This document shows positions 1-6,146 of a stretch of 12,600 nt of DNA, piece after piece. The translations under genes were made by a program, and so were the position numbers. The stretch covers positions 5,320 to 17,919 of the forward strand of contig DKNW01000092.1 in assembly GCA_002469805.1 (NCBI GenBank). Reading direction: 5' to 3'. The stretch is from Rhodobiaceae bacterium UBA7378. GTDB taxonomy: Bacteria; Pseudomonadota; Alphaproteobacteria; RS24. The stretch's first letter is position 1. Every line of letters begins with the position of its first letter. The notes under the pieces are model-generated. The model did no database searches. It saw only the letters and a list, made by a program, of their open reading frames with translations, and was not told the origin of the DNA.

Positions 1-38
1 CCGGTCAGGCACCGGTCAGGTAAATGAGTAATCCGGTC
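1..38. repeat. Short tandem repeat CCGGTCAGG near the left edge
   Basis: CCGGTCAGG occurs at 1-9 and again at 12-20, a period of 11 bases, and its first six bases recur at 33-38. All three forward frames reach a stop codon before position 32, so this may be the very end of an upstream gene whose body lies outside the window. The copy number is small and no function is claimed. A short hairpin (GCGGC 52-56 with GCCGC 65-69) lies between this repeat and the next gene. Confidence 0.4.
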
Positions 39-89
39 GACAAAAGGGTTTGCGGCGGATATGAGCCGCGCTGATAAGAGGGCATCGCA

Positions 90-866
90 ATGAAATACGA
101 AAATATTCTGATTGAAATCAAAGGCAGAGTGGGGCTTATCACCCTGCACCGCCCGCAGGCGCTCAACGCATTATGCGGGCCACTCATGGATGAATTAACC
201 CATGCCATTGCCGCCATGGAAGAAAATGATGCGGTCGGGTGCATGGTGCTAACCGGCTCGGCCAAGGCTTTTGCCGCGGGTGCTGATATCAAAGAAATGG
301 TCGGCAAAGATTATATCGACGTGCTGCGCGAAGATTTCATTACCGCAAACTGGGAAGCCGCGACACGCGCGCGCAAGCCAATCATTGCCGCGGTTGCCGG
401 CTATGCGCTGGGCGGCGGGTGCGAGTTAGCGATGATGTGCGACTTTATTCTGGCGGCGGATACGGCGAAATTCGGCCAGCCGGAAATTAATCTTGGGGTC
501 ATTCCGGGCGCCGGCGGCACGCAAAGGCTCACGCGTTTTGTCGGGAAATCCAAAGCGATGGAAATGTGCCTTACCGGGCGCATGATGGATGCCGAGGAAG
601 CCGAACGCTGTGGTCTTGTAAGCCGAATTGTGCCGGCTGATGACTTGCTTGACGAAGCCATGGATGTTGCAGAAAAAATAGCTGAGAAATCTGCGCCGTC
701 GGTGATGATTGCCAAGGAATGTGTCAATGAAGCCTTCGAGACAACATTGCGCGAGGGCGTGCGCTTTGAACGTCGGCTTTTTCATTCGCTGTTTGCTTTT
801 GACGATCAGAAAGAGGGCATGGAAGCCTTCATTGAGAAAAGACAACCAAAATTTAATAACAGTTAG
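90..866 (+). CDS. Enoyl-CoA hydratase (crotonase family)
   Basis: This 258-residue protein has the usual length of a soluble crotonase-fold enoyl-CoA hydratase. The family adds water across trans-2-enoyl-CoA in beta-oxidation and related acyl-CoA degradation. The first oxyanion-hole segment is AFAAGADIKEM (residues 60-70). The second is YALGGGCELAMMCD (105-118), which carries the first catalytic Glu at 112. The second catalytic Glu is at 132 in QPEINLGVIPGAGGTQR. Both acidic residues of true hydratases are present, which argues for hydratase rather than isomerase or dehalogenase activity; the exact chain-length preference cannot be read. The ATG start has GAGGG at 78-82, seven bases upstream. 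An enoyl-CoA hydratase followed by rpsT and then dnaA is a familiar alphaproteobacterial order, so position supports the assignment but says nothing about a replication role. Confidence 0.93.
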   Translation: MKYENILIEIKGRVGLITLHRPQALNALCGPLMDELTHAIAAMEENDAVGCMVLTGSAKAFAAGADIKEMVGKDYIDVLREDFITANWEAATRARKPIIAAVAGYALGGGCELAMMCDFILAADTAKFGQPEINLGVIPGAGGTQRLTRFVGKSKAMEMCLTGRMMDAEEAERCGLVSRIVPADDLLDEAMDVAEKIAEKSAPSVMIAKECVNEAFETTLREGVRFERRLFHSLFAFDDQKEGMEAFIEKRQPKFNNS

Positions 867-872
867 CCTCCC

Positions 873-904
873 AAAAAGGGGTAGGCGCCACCCCTCTACA
901 GGGG
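873..904 (-). terminator. Minus-strand terminator-like hairpin with an alternative fold
   Basis: AGGGGT at 877-882 pairs perfectly with ACCCCT at 890-895 around a seven-base loop. Read on the minus strand, this stem is followed at once by five T (the A run at 873-877), the layout of an intrinsic terminator. On the plus strand no T run follows. The same ACCCCT arm can instead pair through CCCCT (891-895) with AGGGG (900-904), so the two stems exclude each other. No minus-strand gene lies just upstream of it in that direction, so its target is unknown. Confidence 0.45.
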
Positions 905-917
905 GCGAATTTGGCGG

Positions 918-946
918 TTGACCTTCGCTTTGCCGCGCCCTATAAC
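918..946 (+). promoter_or_regulatory. Sigma-70-type promoter for rpsT
   Basis: TTGACC at 918-923 matches five of six bases of the -35 consensus and TATAAC at 941-946 matches five of six of the -10 consensus, with an ideal 17-base spacer. Transcription would start near 953 and give a leader of about 47 bases before rpsT. That leader holds CCCGC (956-960) able to pair with GCGGG (970-974), plus the perfect palindrome CGCATATGCG (961-970). This is the strongest promoter match I see in the window. Confidence 0.75.
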
Positions 947-999
947 GCTGTCTCACCCGCCGCATATGCGCGGGGAATATAGCTAACAGGGTTCGAAGA

Positions 1000-1263
1000 A
1001 TGGCAAATACAAGTTCTGCCAAGAAAATGGTTCGCAAGATCGCCGCACGCACGGTTCGTAACCGGCACCAGCGGAGCCAAATGCGGTCGTCCATCCGCCG
1101 GGTGGAAGAAGCCATTGAAAGCGGCAGCAAAGATGACGCTATCTCTGCACTGCGCGTTGCCCAGCCCATGATCGCCAAAGCCGGTCACAAAGGTCTGGTC
1201 CATAAGCGTGCCGCTGCGCGGAAGGTTTCGCGTCTCGCCAAACGCGTCGCTTCCATTTCCTAA
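1000..1263 (+). CDS. rpsT: 30S ribosomal protein S20
   Basis: The 87-residue, strongly basic product begins MANTSSAKKMVRK and carries the S20 pattern: Lys/Arg-rich N-terminal helix, RNRHQRSQMRSSIRR in the middle, then the conserved KAGHKGLVHKRAAARKVSRL near the C terminus. S20 binds 16S rRNA early in 30S assembly. Length is normal for the family. The ATG has AGGG at 988-991, eight bases upstream, and the gene has its own promoter at 918-946. It is followed by a long AT-rich gap, so it is probably monocistronic. S20 is translationally autoregulated in E. coli; the short leader hairpins here could serve that role, but this is inference. Confidence 0.97.
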   Translation: MANTSSAKKMVRKIAARTVRNRHQRSQMRSSIRRVEEAIESGSKDDAISALRVAQPMIAKAGHKGLVHKRAAARKVSRLAKRVASIS

Positions 1264-1318
1264 TTTTATCGTTTTATTAGAAATTATATCGTGCTGCTTG
1301 CGGCATAATTGTTCACGC

Positions 1319-1350
1319 TTTTTTAATTACGGCGTAACAAAATTAAAAAA
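1319..1350. repeat. Perfect 10-base AT-only inverted repeat
   Basis: TTTTTTAATT at 1319-1328 is the exact reverse complement of AATTAAAAAA at 1341-1350, separated by 12 bases. The arms contain no G or C, so a transcript stem would be weak; it lacks the GC stem of an ordinary terminator. It could mark an easily melted segment in a replication origin or a binding site. It begins 55 bases after the rpsT stop. Confidence 0.55.
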
Positions 1351-1414
1351 AATGCAGATTCGTCTCTGTTCTTGTTTCCTTCCCGTTGCGCCCATGCGGG
1401 TGAATTTGTATCGT

Positions 1415-1438
1415 TAACCGTGACAGATAACCGACAGA
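1415..1438. repeat. Abutting direct repeat TAACCG(TG)ACAGA
   Basis: TAACCGTGACAGA (1415-1427) is followed without a gap by TAACCGACAGA (1428-1438), the second copy lacking the central TG. Just downstream, GATAAC (1426-1431) has its reverse complement GTTATC at 1447-1452. The cluster suggests protein-binding sites in the control region ahead of the rhodanese and dnaA genes. Which protein binds is unknown. Confidence 0.5.
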
Positions 1439-1550
1439 AAACGGCAGTTATCAGGCGTTTTGGCTAATGCGCTGATTTAAAGCAAAATTTTCTCCACGGG
1501 ACTGTTCAGGAAAAAGATTTTTAACAGCCTGACGATGGCAGTTCTGTTTT

Positions 1551-1555
1551 GGAGG
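1551..1555 (+). promoter_or_regulatory. Ribosome binding site fixing the rhodanese start
   Basis: GGAGG sits five bases ahead of GTG at 1561. An in-frame TTG at 1549 is possible, but it overlaps this site and has no comparable signal, so GTG 1561 is preferred. Confidence 0.7.
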
Positions 1556-1560
1556 AAGCA

Positions 1561-2025
1561 GTGGACGACCCAAGTGTCATAAATTTAAGTGTGCTGAATA
1601 TTGAGCATGAAGGCTTTGCGGGCCACGTAGCACCTGCAACGGCATGGCAATATTTGGGCGCGCATGCAGACGCCGTTTTGGTTGACGTACGCACGCAAGC
1701 TGAATGGGCATTTGTAGGCGTGCCAGATCTTAGTGATATTGCGGCCACGCTTGTCTGCGCGGAGTGGCAGTGTTTTCCTGACATGGGTGTTAATGCTCAA
1801 TTTGTCGCGCAAGTGGAGGAGGCCGTTTCAACCAAATCGGCAGCGATATTCACGCTGTGCCGGTCTGGAATGCGGTCGCAGGCAGCGGCGCAGGCGCTGA
1901 CGCAAGTGGGGTTCGCTGATTGCTATAATGTAGCAGGCGGCTTTGAAGGTGATACGGATAGTGGGGGTCACCGAGGTCAAGTAAACGGATGGAAATTCGA
2001 AGGTTTGCCTTGGGTACAAAATTAA
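1561..2025 (+). CDS. Single-domain rhodanese-like protein
   Basis: From the preferred GTG start the product is 154 residues with no signal peptide or membrane segment. It fits one rhodanese domain: AVLVDVRTQAEW (about 38-49) is the usual CH2A-like strand and DVR motif, and the active-site loop is CRSGMRS with the cysteine at residue 100. The end, GHRGQVNGWKFEGLPW (136-151), resembles the C-terminal block of small alphaproteobacterial rhodanese proteins. Rhodanese domains carry sulfur as a cysteine persulfide; donor and acceptor here are unknown. The gene lies 57 bases ahead of dnaA on the same strand and is probably co-transcribed with it. Its place between rpsT and dnaA is not part of the standard order I know. 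Confidence 0.85.
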   Translation: MDDPSVINLSVLNIEHEGFAGHVAPATAWQYLGAHADAVLVDVRTQAEWAFVGVPDLSDIAATLVCAEWQCFPDMGVNAQFVAQVEEAVSTKSAAIFTLCRSGMRSQAAAQALTQVGFADCYNVAGGFEGDTDSGGHRGQVNGWKFEGLPWVQN

Positions 2026-2027
2026 TC

Positions 2028-2059
2028 GCCGGATGAACACGGCGTCCGGCAGTGCCGGA
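2028..2059 (+). promoter_or_regulatory. Three-part repeat forming two alternative hairpins ahead of dnaA
   Basis: GCCGGA (2028-2033), TCCGGC (2045-2050) and GCCGGA (2054-2059) lie in the 57-base gap before dnaA. The middle block can pair with the first (11-base loop) or with the third (three-base loop AGT), but not both. The third block ends nine bases before the GAGGG ribosome binding site at 2069-2073. There is no T run, so a translation- or mRNA-stability effect is more likely than intrinsic termination. The pairing is seen in the sequence; regulation is inferred. Confidence 0.5.
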
Positions 2060-2082
2060 TTAAAAATTGAGGGTGTGCAGTT

Positions 2083-3603
2083 TTGGAAGACAATATGGAT
2101 AAGGGTGCTGGCAACAAAGAACCAGCAGCCAAAGCGGGGAAGCAACATCCTGAAAACAGGGACAGCGACGTCGCGGCAAACTCAGCGCTTGATGCCCAGT
2201 GGCACCGTGTACGTTCGCGGCTGCGTGCCGAGCTTGGTGAAGCGACTTTTAATAGCTGGTTCAAGCTGTTATCGGTTGATAGCGTGCACCGGGGTCGGGT
2301 CGTTTTAAAGGTACCGACGCGGTTTGTTCGCAGCTGGATCGAGGCGCATTATCTGCCGCGCATCCGCGATTACTGGCAAAATGAAGACCCGACGGTCAAA
2401 CGCATCGACATCGAATTGCAGCCAGAGTGGGCGCCGGTCGAAACGAAATCGGAGACGCGCATGCAAACGGCACCGCCGAGCCGATTGCCCCCGATTGAGG
2501 CAACCCAGCCCTTGCGCCAGCCTGCCGCCGCGCCGCTGGCAGAAAATGTTGGCCTGCGCGATGATCTGGGGGCACCGCTCGACCCGCGCTTTACGTTTGA
2601 AAATTTTGTCGTTGGTAAATCCAATGAGTTGGCTCACGCCGCTGCACGACGCCTGACCGAAGCCGATGAAGTGGCCTTCAATCCGCTGTTTCTATATGGC
2701 GGTGTCGGGCTAGGTAAAACCCACCTCATGCACGCGATTGCCTGGGAAATTCGTCGTCAGGATCCGCAGCGCACCGTTTTGTATCTATCGGCTGAAAAAT
2801 TTATGTATCAGTTCATTCGTGCCTTGCGGTTTAAGGATACGATGGCTTTCAAACAGCAATTCCGTGAGGTGGATGTGCTGATGATCGATGATATTCAGTT
2901 TATCGCCGGCAAGGATTCAACGCAGGAAGAATTTTTCCATACGTTTAATGCGCTCATAGACCATAACCGCCAAGTGATTATTTCTGCCGACCGCTCGCCG
3001 ACAGACCTCGAAGGCATTGAGGAACGGATCCGGTCGCGACTGGGCTGGGGGCTGGTGGCTGACATCCATCCGACAGATTATGAATTGCGCCTTGGTATTT
3101 TACAGTCGAAAGCCGACGCGCTGGCGGTGCGGGCGGAAACAACGCCGATCCCGCAGCCGGTTCTGGAATTTCTTGCCCAGCGTATTGTGTCGAATATTCG
3201 GGAGCTGGAAGGTGCTTTGAACCGCGTTGTCGCCTATGCGTCGTTCGTTGGGCGTCCGGTAACGCTTGAAATGGCACAAGATGTATTGCGCGATCTATTG
3301 CGGGCTTCTGAGCGGCGCGTCACAATCGATGAAATCCAACGTCGCGTGGCCGAATATTTCAACGTCAAAATGGGCGATATGCTATCGGCGCGCCGGGCGC
3401 GTTCCGTGGCGCGACCGCGCCAGATTGCCATGTATTTGTCAAAGCAGCTGACCAGCCGGTCGCTACCGGAAATTGGCCGGAAATTTGGCGGTCGTGATCA
3501 TACAACCGTCATTCACGCTGTGCGTAAAATCGAACAATTACGCGAAGAAGACCCGGCGCTTGACGAAGATGTAGATCTGTTGCGGCGCATGCTTGAAAAC
3601 TAG
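2083..3603 (+). CDS. dnaA: Chromosomal replication initiator DnaA
   Basis: DnaA binds DnaA boxes at oriC, forms an ATP-dependent helical oligomer, melts the origin and recruits helicase. The 506-residue product has domain I at about residues 37-100 (WHRVRSRLRAELGEATFNSW), a Pro/Ala/Gln-rich linker at about 115-160, and the AAA+ domain from about 168. Walker A is GGVGLGKT (206-213) and Walker B LMIDDIQF (266-273). The C-terminal DNA-binding domain carries GGRDHTTVIHA (469-479). All key residues look intact. The start is uncertain: TTG 2083 has GAGGG nine bases upstream, while in-frame ATG 2095 has GGAAG five bases upstream; the difference is four residues. The gene follows the rhodanese gene and a candidate attenuator-like repeat, and precedes dnaN. 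Confidence 0.97.
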   Translation: MEDNMDKGAGNKEPAAKAGKQHPENRDSDVAANSALDAQWHRVRSRLRAELGEATFNSWFKLLSVDSVHRGRVVLKVPTRFVRSWIEAHYLPRIRDYWQNEDPTVKRIDIELQPEWAPVETKSETRMQTAPPSRLPPIEATQPLRQPAAAPLAENVGLRDDLGAPLDPRFTFENFVVGKSNELAHAAARRLTEADEVAFNPLFLYGGVGLGKTHLMHAIAWEIRRQDPQRTVLYLSAEKFMYQFIRALRFKDTMAFKQQFREVDVLMIDDIQFIAGKDSTQEEFFHTFNALIDHNRQVIISADRSPTDLEGIEERIRSRLGWGLVADIHPTDYELRLGILQSKADALAVRAETTPIPQPVLEFLAQRIVSNIRELEGALNRVVAYASFVGRPVTLEMAQDVLRDLLRASERRVTIDEIQRRVAEYFNVKMGDMLSARRARSVARPRQIAMYLSKQLTSRSLPEIGRKFGGRDHTTVIHAVRKIEQLREEDPALDEDVDLLRRMLEN

Positions 3604-3620
3604 CGGTCACATTGCGGGAG

Positions 3621-3643
3621 AGGGGGTAAAAAAAAGCCCCTTT
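3621..3643 (+). terminator. Weak terminator-like stem after dnaA
   Basis: AGGGG (3621-3625) pairs with CCCCT (3637-3641) around an A-rich 11-base loop, followed only by two more T. The stem is short and the T tail poor, so partial termination between dnaA and dnaN is possible but not secure. Confidence 0.35.
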
Positions 3644-3655
3644 CAGCCCCGTTTC

Positions 3656-3664
3656 TGCTATAAA
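3656..3664 (+). promoter_or_regulatory. Candidate extended -10 promoter for dnaN
   Basis: TGCTATAAA at 3656-3664 matches an extended -10 element (TGnTATAAT) at eight of nine positions counting the free base. No good -35 is seen 17 bases upstream. It would start transcription near 3671 and give a leader of roughly 120 bases, containing the hairpin at 3681-3697. Confidence 0.35.
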
Positions 3665-3680
3665 TATTAATCAAATTGTA

Positions 3681-3697
3681 ACCCTGTTTTGCAGGGT
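3681..3697 (+). promoter_or_regulatory. Perfect 6-base hairpin in the dnaA-dnaN gap
   Basis: ACCCTG (3681-3686) and CAGGGT (3692-3697) are exact reverse complements around the loop TTTTG. A GATTC site (3698-3702) follows directly. No T run follows, so it is more likely an operator or leader structure for dnaN than a terminator. The rest of the 186-base gap shows no gene and no good DnaA box. Confidence 0.45.
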
Positions 3698-3789
3698 GAT
3701 TCGAGGCTTTTCGCGTCGTTTGGCGCGCGGGTGCAGATACTCGTTAACACACCAGTTGAGCCGGTGGGATCGGGAACAAAGAGGGTCGG

Positions 3790-4908
3790 ATGAAAACCAC
3801 AATTGAACGCAGTGCCTTCCTGAAAGCGCTTAACCATGTGCAAAGTGTCGTTGAGCGGCGCAACACGATCCCGATTTTATCCAATGTTCTTCTGGAGGCC
3901 GATAATGGCGTGGTAACGCTGACCGCAACCGACCTTGAAATAGAGGTGCGCGAGCGGGTTGAGGCCGAGATTACCCAGCCCGGCGCGATAACGGCGCCAG
4001 CGCATATGCTGTATGACATTGTACGCAAATTGCCAGATGGTGCGCAGGTTGAGCTTGCTAAGGATGAAAGCGCCGAGCGTCTCACGCTTGTATCGGGGAA
4101 GTCGTCCTTCATGCTGCAAACGCTGCCGCGCGAGGATTTCCCTGCAATGGCGCGTGATGAAATGCCGGTGGCTTTCGCTCTGTCCGGGTCCGAATTGCGC
4201 AGGTTGATTGAAAAAACACGTTTCGCGATTTCGGTCGAGGAAACCCGCTATTACCTCAATGGCATCTACCTGCATGCGTTGGAAGAAGAGGGCGAGCAAT
4301 TGCTGCGCGCGGTTGCGACTGACGGGCACCGTCTTGCGCGCGTGCAAATTACTCAGCCGGTTGGGGCGACGGATATGCCTGCCATCATCATTCCGCGCAA
4401 GACTGTGGGCGAGGTGCAAAAACTTCTGGAAGAAGCCGAAGGCGAGGTGTCGCTGCAGGTTTCAGACACTAAGATTAATTTTGCCTTTGATAATATCGTA
4501 CTGACCTCGAAATTGATCGATGGCAAATTCCCAGACTATACGCGGGTTATTCCAGTCGATAATGACAAGGTTCTCGACGTTGATGCGAAAAGTTTTGCGC
4601 AAAGCGTTGATCGGGTTTCAGCCATTTCGAGCGAGAAGTCGCGTGCCGTCAAACTCAGCCTCGACACAGATAGCTTGGGCTTGTCAGTATCGAACCCAGA
4701 TAGTGGCAATGCCAGTGACGAGATTAGCGTGAGTTATCAGGCCGAACCCCTGGAGATCGGTTTCAATGCGCGCTATCTGCTGGACATTACCGGCCAGCTT
4801 GATGGCGAAACAGCGACGTTTGAATTATCAAATAGCGGGGCGCCAACCATTGTCCGCGATGGCGAGGATACCCAAGCACTCTACGTGCTAATGCCCATGC
4901 GGGTGTGA
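3790..4908 (+). CDS. dnaN: DNA polymerase III beta subunit (sliding clamp)
   Basis: DnaN forms the ring-shaped dimer that tethers DNA polymerase III and other clamp-binding proteins to DNA. The 372-residue product has the normal family length and three clamp folds of about 120 residues each. It begins MKTTIERSAFLKALNHVQSV, followed by VERRNTIPILSNVLLEA (about 21-37), has a typical middle block with TRYYLNGIYLHA and VATDGHRLAR, and ends in YVLMPMRV, the conserved clamp C terminus. The ATG has GAGGG at 3781-3785, four bases upstream. The dnaN stop and the recF start region lie within a dozen bases, so the two genes are almost certainly one transcription unit. A separate promoter may lie in the gap after dnaA. 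Confidence 0.97.
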   Translation: MKTTIERSAFLKALNHVQSVVERRNTIPILSNVLLEADNGVVTLTATDLEIEVRERVEAEITQPGAITAPAHMLYDIVRKLPDGAQVELAKDESAERLTLVSGKSSFMLQTLPREDFPAMARDEMPVAFALSGSELRRLIEKTRFAISVEETRYYLNGIYLHALEEEGEQLLRAVATDGHRLARVQITQPVGATDMPAIIIPRKTVGEVQKLLEEAEGEVSLQVSDTKINFAFDNIVLTSKLIDGKFPDYTRVIPVDNDKVLDVDAKSFAQSVDRVSAISSEKSRAVKLSLDTDSLGLSVSNPDSGNASDEISVSYQAEPLEIGFNARYLLDITGQLDGETATFELSNSGAPTIVRDGEDTQALYVLMPMRV

Positions 4909-4912
4909 GGTG
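4907..4912 (+). promoter_or_regulatory. Ribosome binding site favouring a TTG start for recF
   Basis: GAGGTG, a six-base match to the anti-Shine-Dalgarno complement, overlaps the dnaN stop and stands six bases before TTG 4919. The upstream in-frame GTG at 4910 lies inside this site and has only a GGG about six bases ahead. Confidence 0.55.
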
Positions 4913-4918
4913 GGTTTT

Positions 4919-6103
4919 TTGCCTCAAACCGCCCAACCGGCTTCCTTTGCAAACCTACAATTGGCTGCGCCGCACCTCTCGCGTCTGCGCCTCACGCATT
5001 TTCGTTCGCATGCGCAGGTTGATGTTAACGTCAATTGCGGCGCTGTTATTCTTACCGGCCCTAACGGGGCGGGTAAGACAAATGTTCTAGAGGCCATATC
5101 AATGCTAGCCCCTGGGCGCGGATTACGCAGTGCCCAGCTCGACGACATGGTGTCTGCATCTGGTGATGGTAGTTGGACTGTTCTGGCCGATATCACCACG
5201 CCCACAGCCCCGATGCGGGTTGGCGTGCGCTTTGCTGGCGATGGGAGTGGGCGCGAATTGCGTGTCGATGGTGCGACCGCGCGCGGCTTTGATAAAATAT
5301 CGCTGGCTATGCCGCAATTATGGCTGACCCCCGCCATGGACCGTTTGTTTACCGATGGCGCGGGCGGGCGTCGCAAGTTTCTCGACCGGTTTGCGCAAAC
5401 GCTGGTGCCGGGCCTGACGGGTCAGCTCAGCCAATATGAGCGTGCCATGCGCGAGCGTAATAAACTGCTGCAAACGCCGGGGACGCAGTTCAGCAATAAT
5501 GGCTGGCTGGACGGGCTGGAAGAAAATATGGCGCAGCTTGGCACCGCAATTGCCGCCGCGCGCCTCGGTGCGCTAGATGCGTTGGCAGAGGGTCTGGCCG
5601 CCATGCCCGATACGGTTTTCCCCCGCGCTGTTGTGGCGTTAGAGGGCACGCTTGAGGCGGGTGTGCGCGCCGAGGCTGCAATCGAGGTTGAAGATGCGTG
5701 GCGCGGGCGCTTGCTGGCTGCACGCCCGCGCGATGCAGCTGCAGGGCGCACGCTTGAGGGACCGCACCGTACAGATCTGCACGTGACACACGCCGGCAAA
5801 AACATTGCGGCGGCCATGTGTTCGACCGGCGAACAAAAAGGATTGCTGGTCGGGCTGATTATGGCGCAGGCCCGCAGTGTGGCCGCGCGTATAGGCGATG
5901 TGCCGGTTTTGTTGCTGGACGAGGTTGCCGCGCATCTGGATGCCGCCCGGCGCCATGCTTTGTTTGAAATTCTGTCGGATCTCGGCGGCCAGTGTTGGAT
6001 TACCGGCACTGATGCGGCGGCATTTGCGGATTTCACCCACCATACCAGTCATTTGCATATTTCAGGCGGGGCCATACAGCCCGGCCCGATGATGTCTCTT
6101 TAA
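4919..6103 (+). CDS. recF: DNA replication and repair protein RecF
   Basis: RecF is an SMC/Rad50-like ATPase that helps load RecA at single-strand gaps through the RecFOR pathway. From TTG 4919 the product has 394 residues, normal for the family. LRLTHFRSHAQVDV is the usual N-terminal strand block, followed by Walker A GPNGAGKT (47-54). The ABC signature is STGEQK (302-307) and Walker B is VLLLDE with Asp334 and Glu335, then the D-loop-like AAHLD. All ATPase elements are present. An alternative GTG start at 4910 adds three residues. The gene follows dnaN with no real gap and precedes gyrB by 43 bases, the classical dnaA-dnaN-recF-gyrB order. Confidence 0.95.
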   Translation: MPQTAQPASFANLQLAAPHLSRLRLTHFRSHAQVDVNVNCGAVILTGPNGAGKTNVLEAISMLAPGRGLRSAQLDDMVSASGDGSWTVLADITTPTAPMRVGVRFAGDGSGRELRVDGATARGFDKISLAMPQLWLTPAMDRLFTDGAGGRRKFLDRFAQTLVPGLTGQLSQYERAMRERNKLLQTPGTQFSNNGWLDGLEENMAQLGTAIAAARLGALDALAEGLAAMPDTVFPRAVVALEGTLEAGVRAEAAIEVEDAWRGRLLAARPRDAAAGRTLEGPHRTDLHVTHAGKNIAAAMCSTGEQKGLLVGLIMAQARSVAARIGDVPVLLLDEVAAHLDAARRHALFEILSDLGGQCWITGTDAAAFADFTHHTSHLHISGGAIQPGPMMSL

Positions 6104-6146
6104 TCATGCACGCGCTACGATTTAACCCGAAAGGCAGACAAGAAAA

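Larger units (their letters stand above)
1264..1560. other. AT-rich gap between rpsT and the rhodanese gene; candidate oriC region
   Basis: About 300 bases hold no convincing gene. The stretch is clearly richer in A and T than its neighbours, especially 1261-1360 and 1475-1525, and contains an inverted repeat, an adjacent direct repeat, and a GATTC (GANTC-type, CcrM-like) site at 1357-1361. Only two degenerate DnaA-box-like words are visible: TTGTTCACG (1309-1317) and TTCTCCACG (1490-1498), each two mismatches from TTATNCACA. The location upstream of dnaA in a series of co-directional genes fits an origin, but in several alphaproteobacteria oriC is elsewhere (for example near hemE), so this is a candidate only. 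The promoter for the rhodanese-dnaA genes must also lie here; TTGGCT (1460-1465) with CAAAAT (1483-1488) is a weak possibility. Confidence 0.35.

Noticed and set aside
1..27. Possible C-terminal end of an upstream gene
   Set aside because: Only a few codons are visible in each frame and none can be matched to a family, so no partial gene is called.
50..78. Promoter-like TTGCGG-N17-GATAAG ahead of the enoyl-CoA hydratase gene
   Set aside because: Weak hexamers, and the implied start would fall at the ribosome binding site.
426..1178. Long minus-strand open frame opposite the enoyl-CoA hydratase and rpsT
   Set aside because: It spans two well-supported plus-strand genes and their gap, has no recognisable domain and is low in complexity pattern typical of a shadow frame.
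1208..1417. Small plus-strand frame across the end of rpsT into the AT-rich gap
   Set aside because: No ribosome binding site, starts inside rpsT, and the product has no family pattern.
1477..1491. CtrA-like box TTAA-N7-TTTT upstream of the rhodanese gene
   Set aside because: Two mismatches in the second half-site in a very AT-rich stretch, so chance is a good explanation.
5130..5327. Plus-strand frame inside recF and similar internal frames in dnaN and dnaA
   Set aside because: Shadow frames without their own start signals or domains.
5422..6036. Long minus-strand open frame of about 200 residues opposite recF
   Set aside because: Ser/Ala/Arg-rich composition typical of the antisense of a GC-rich gene; recF on the plus strand has intact motifs over the same bases.
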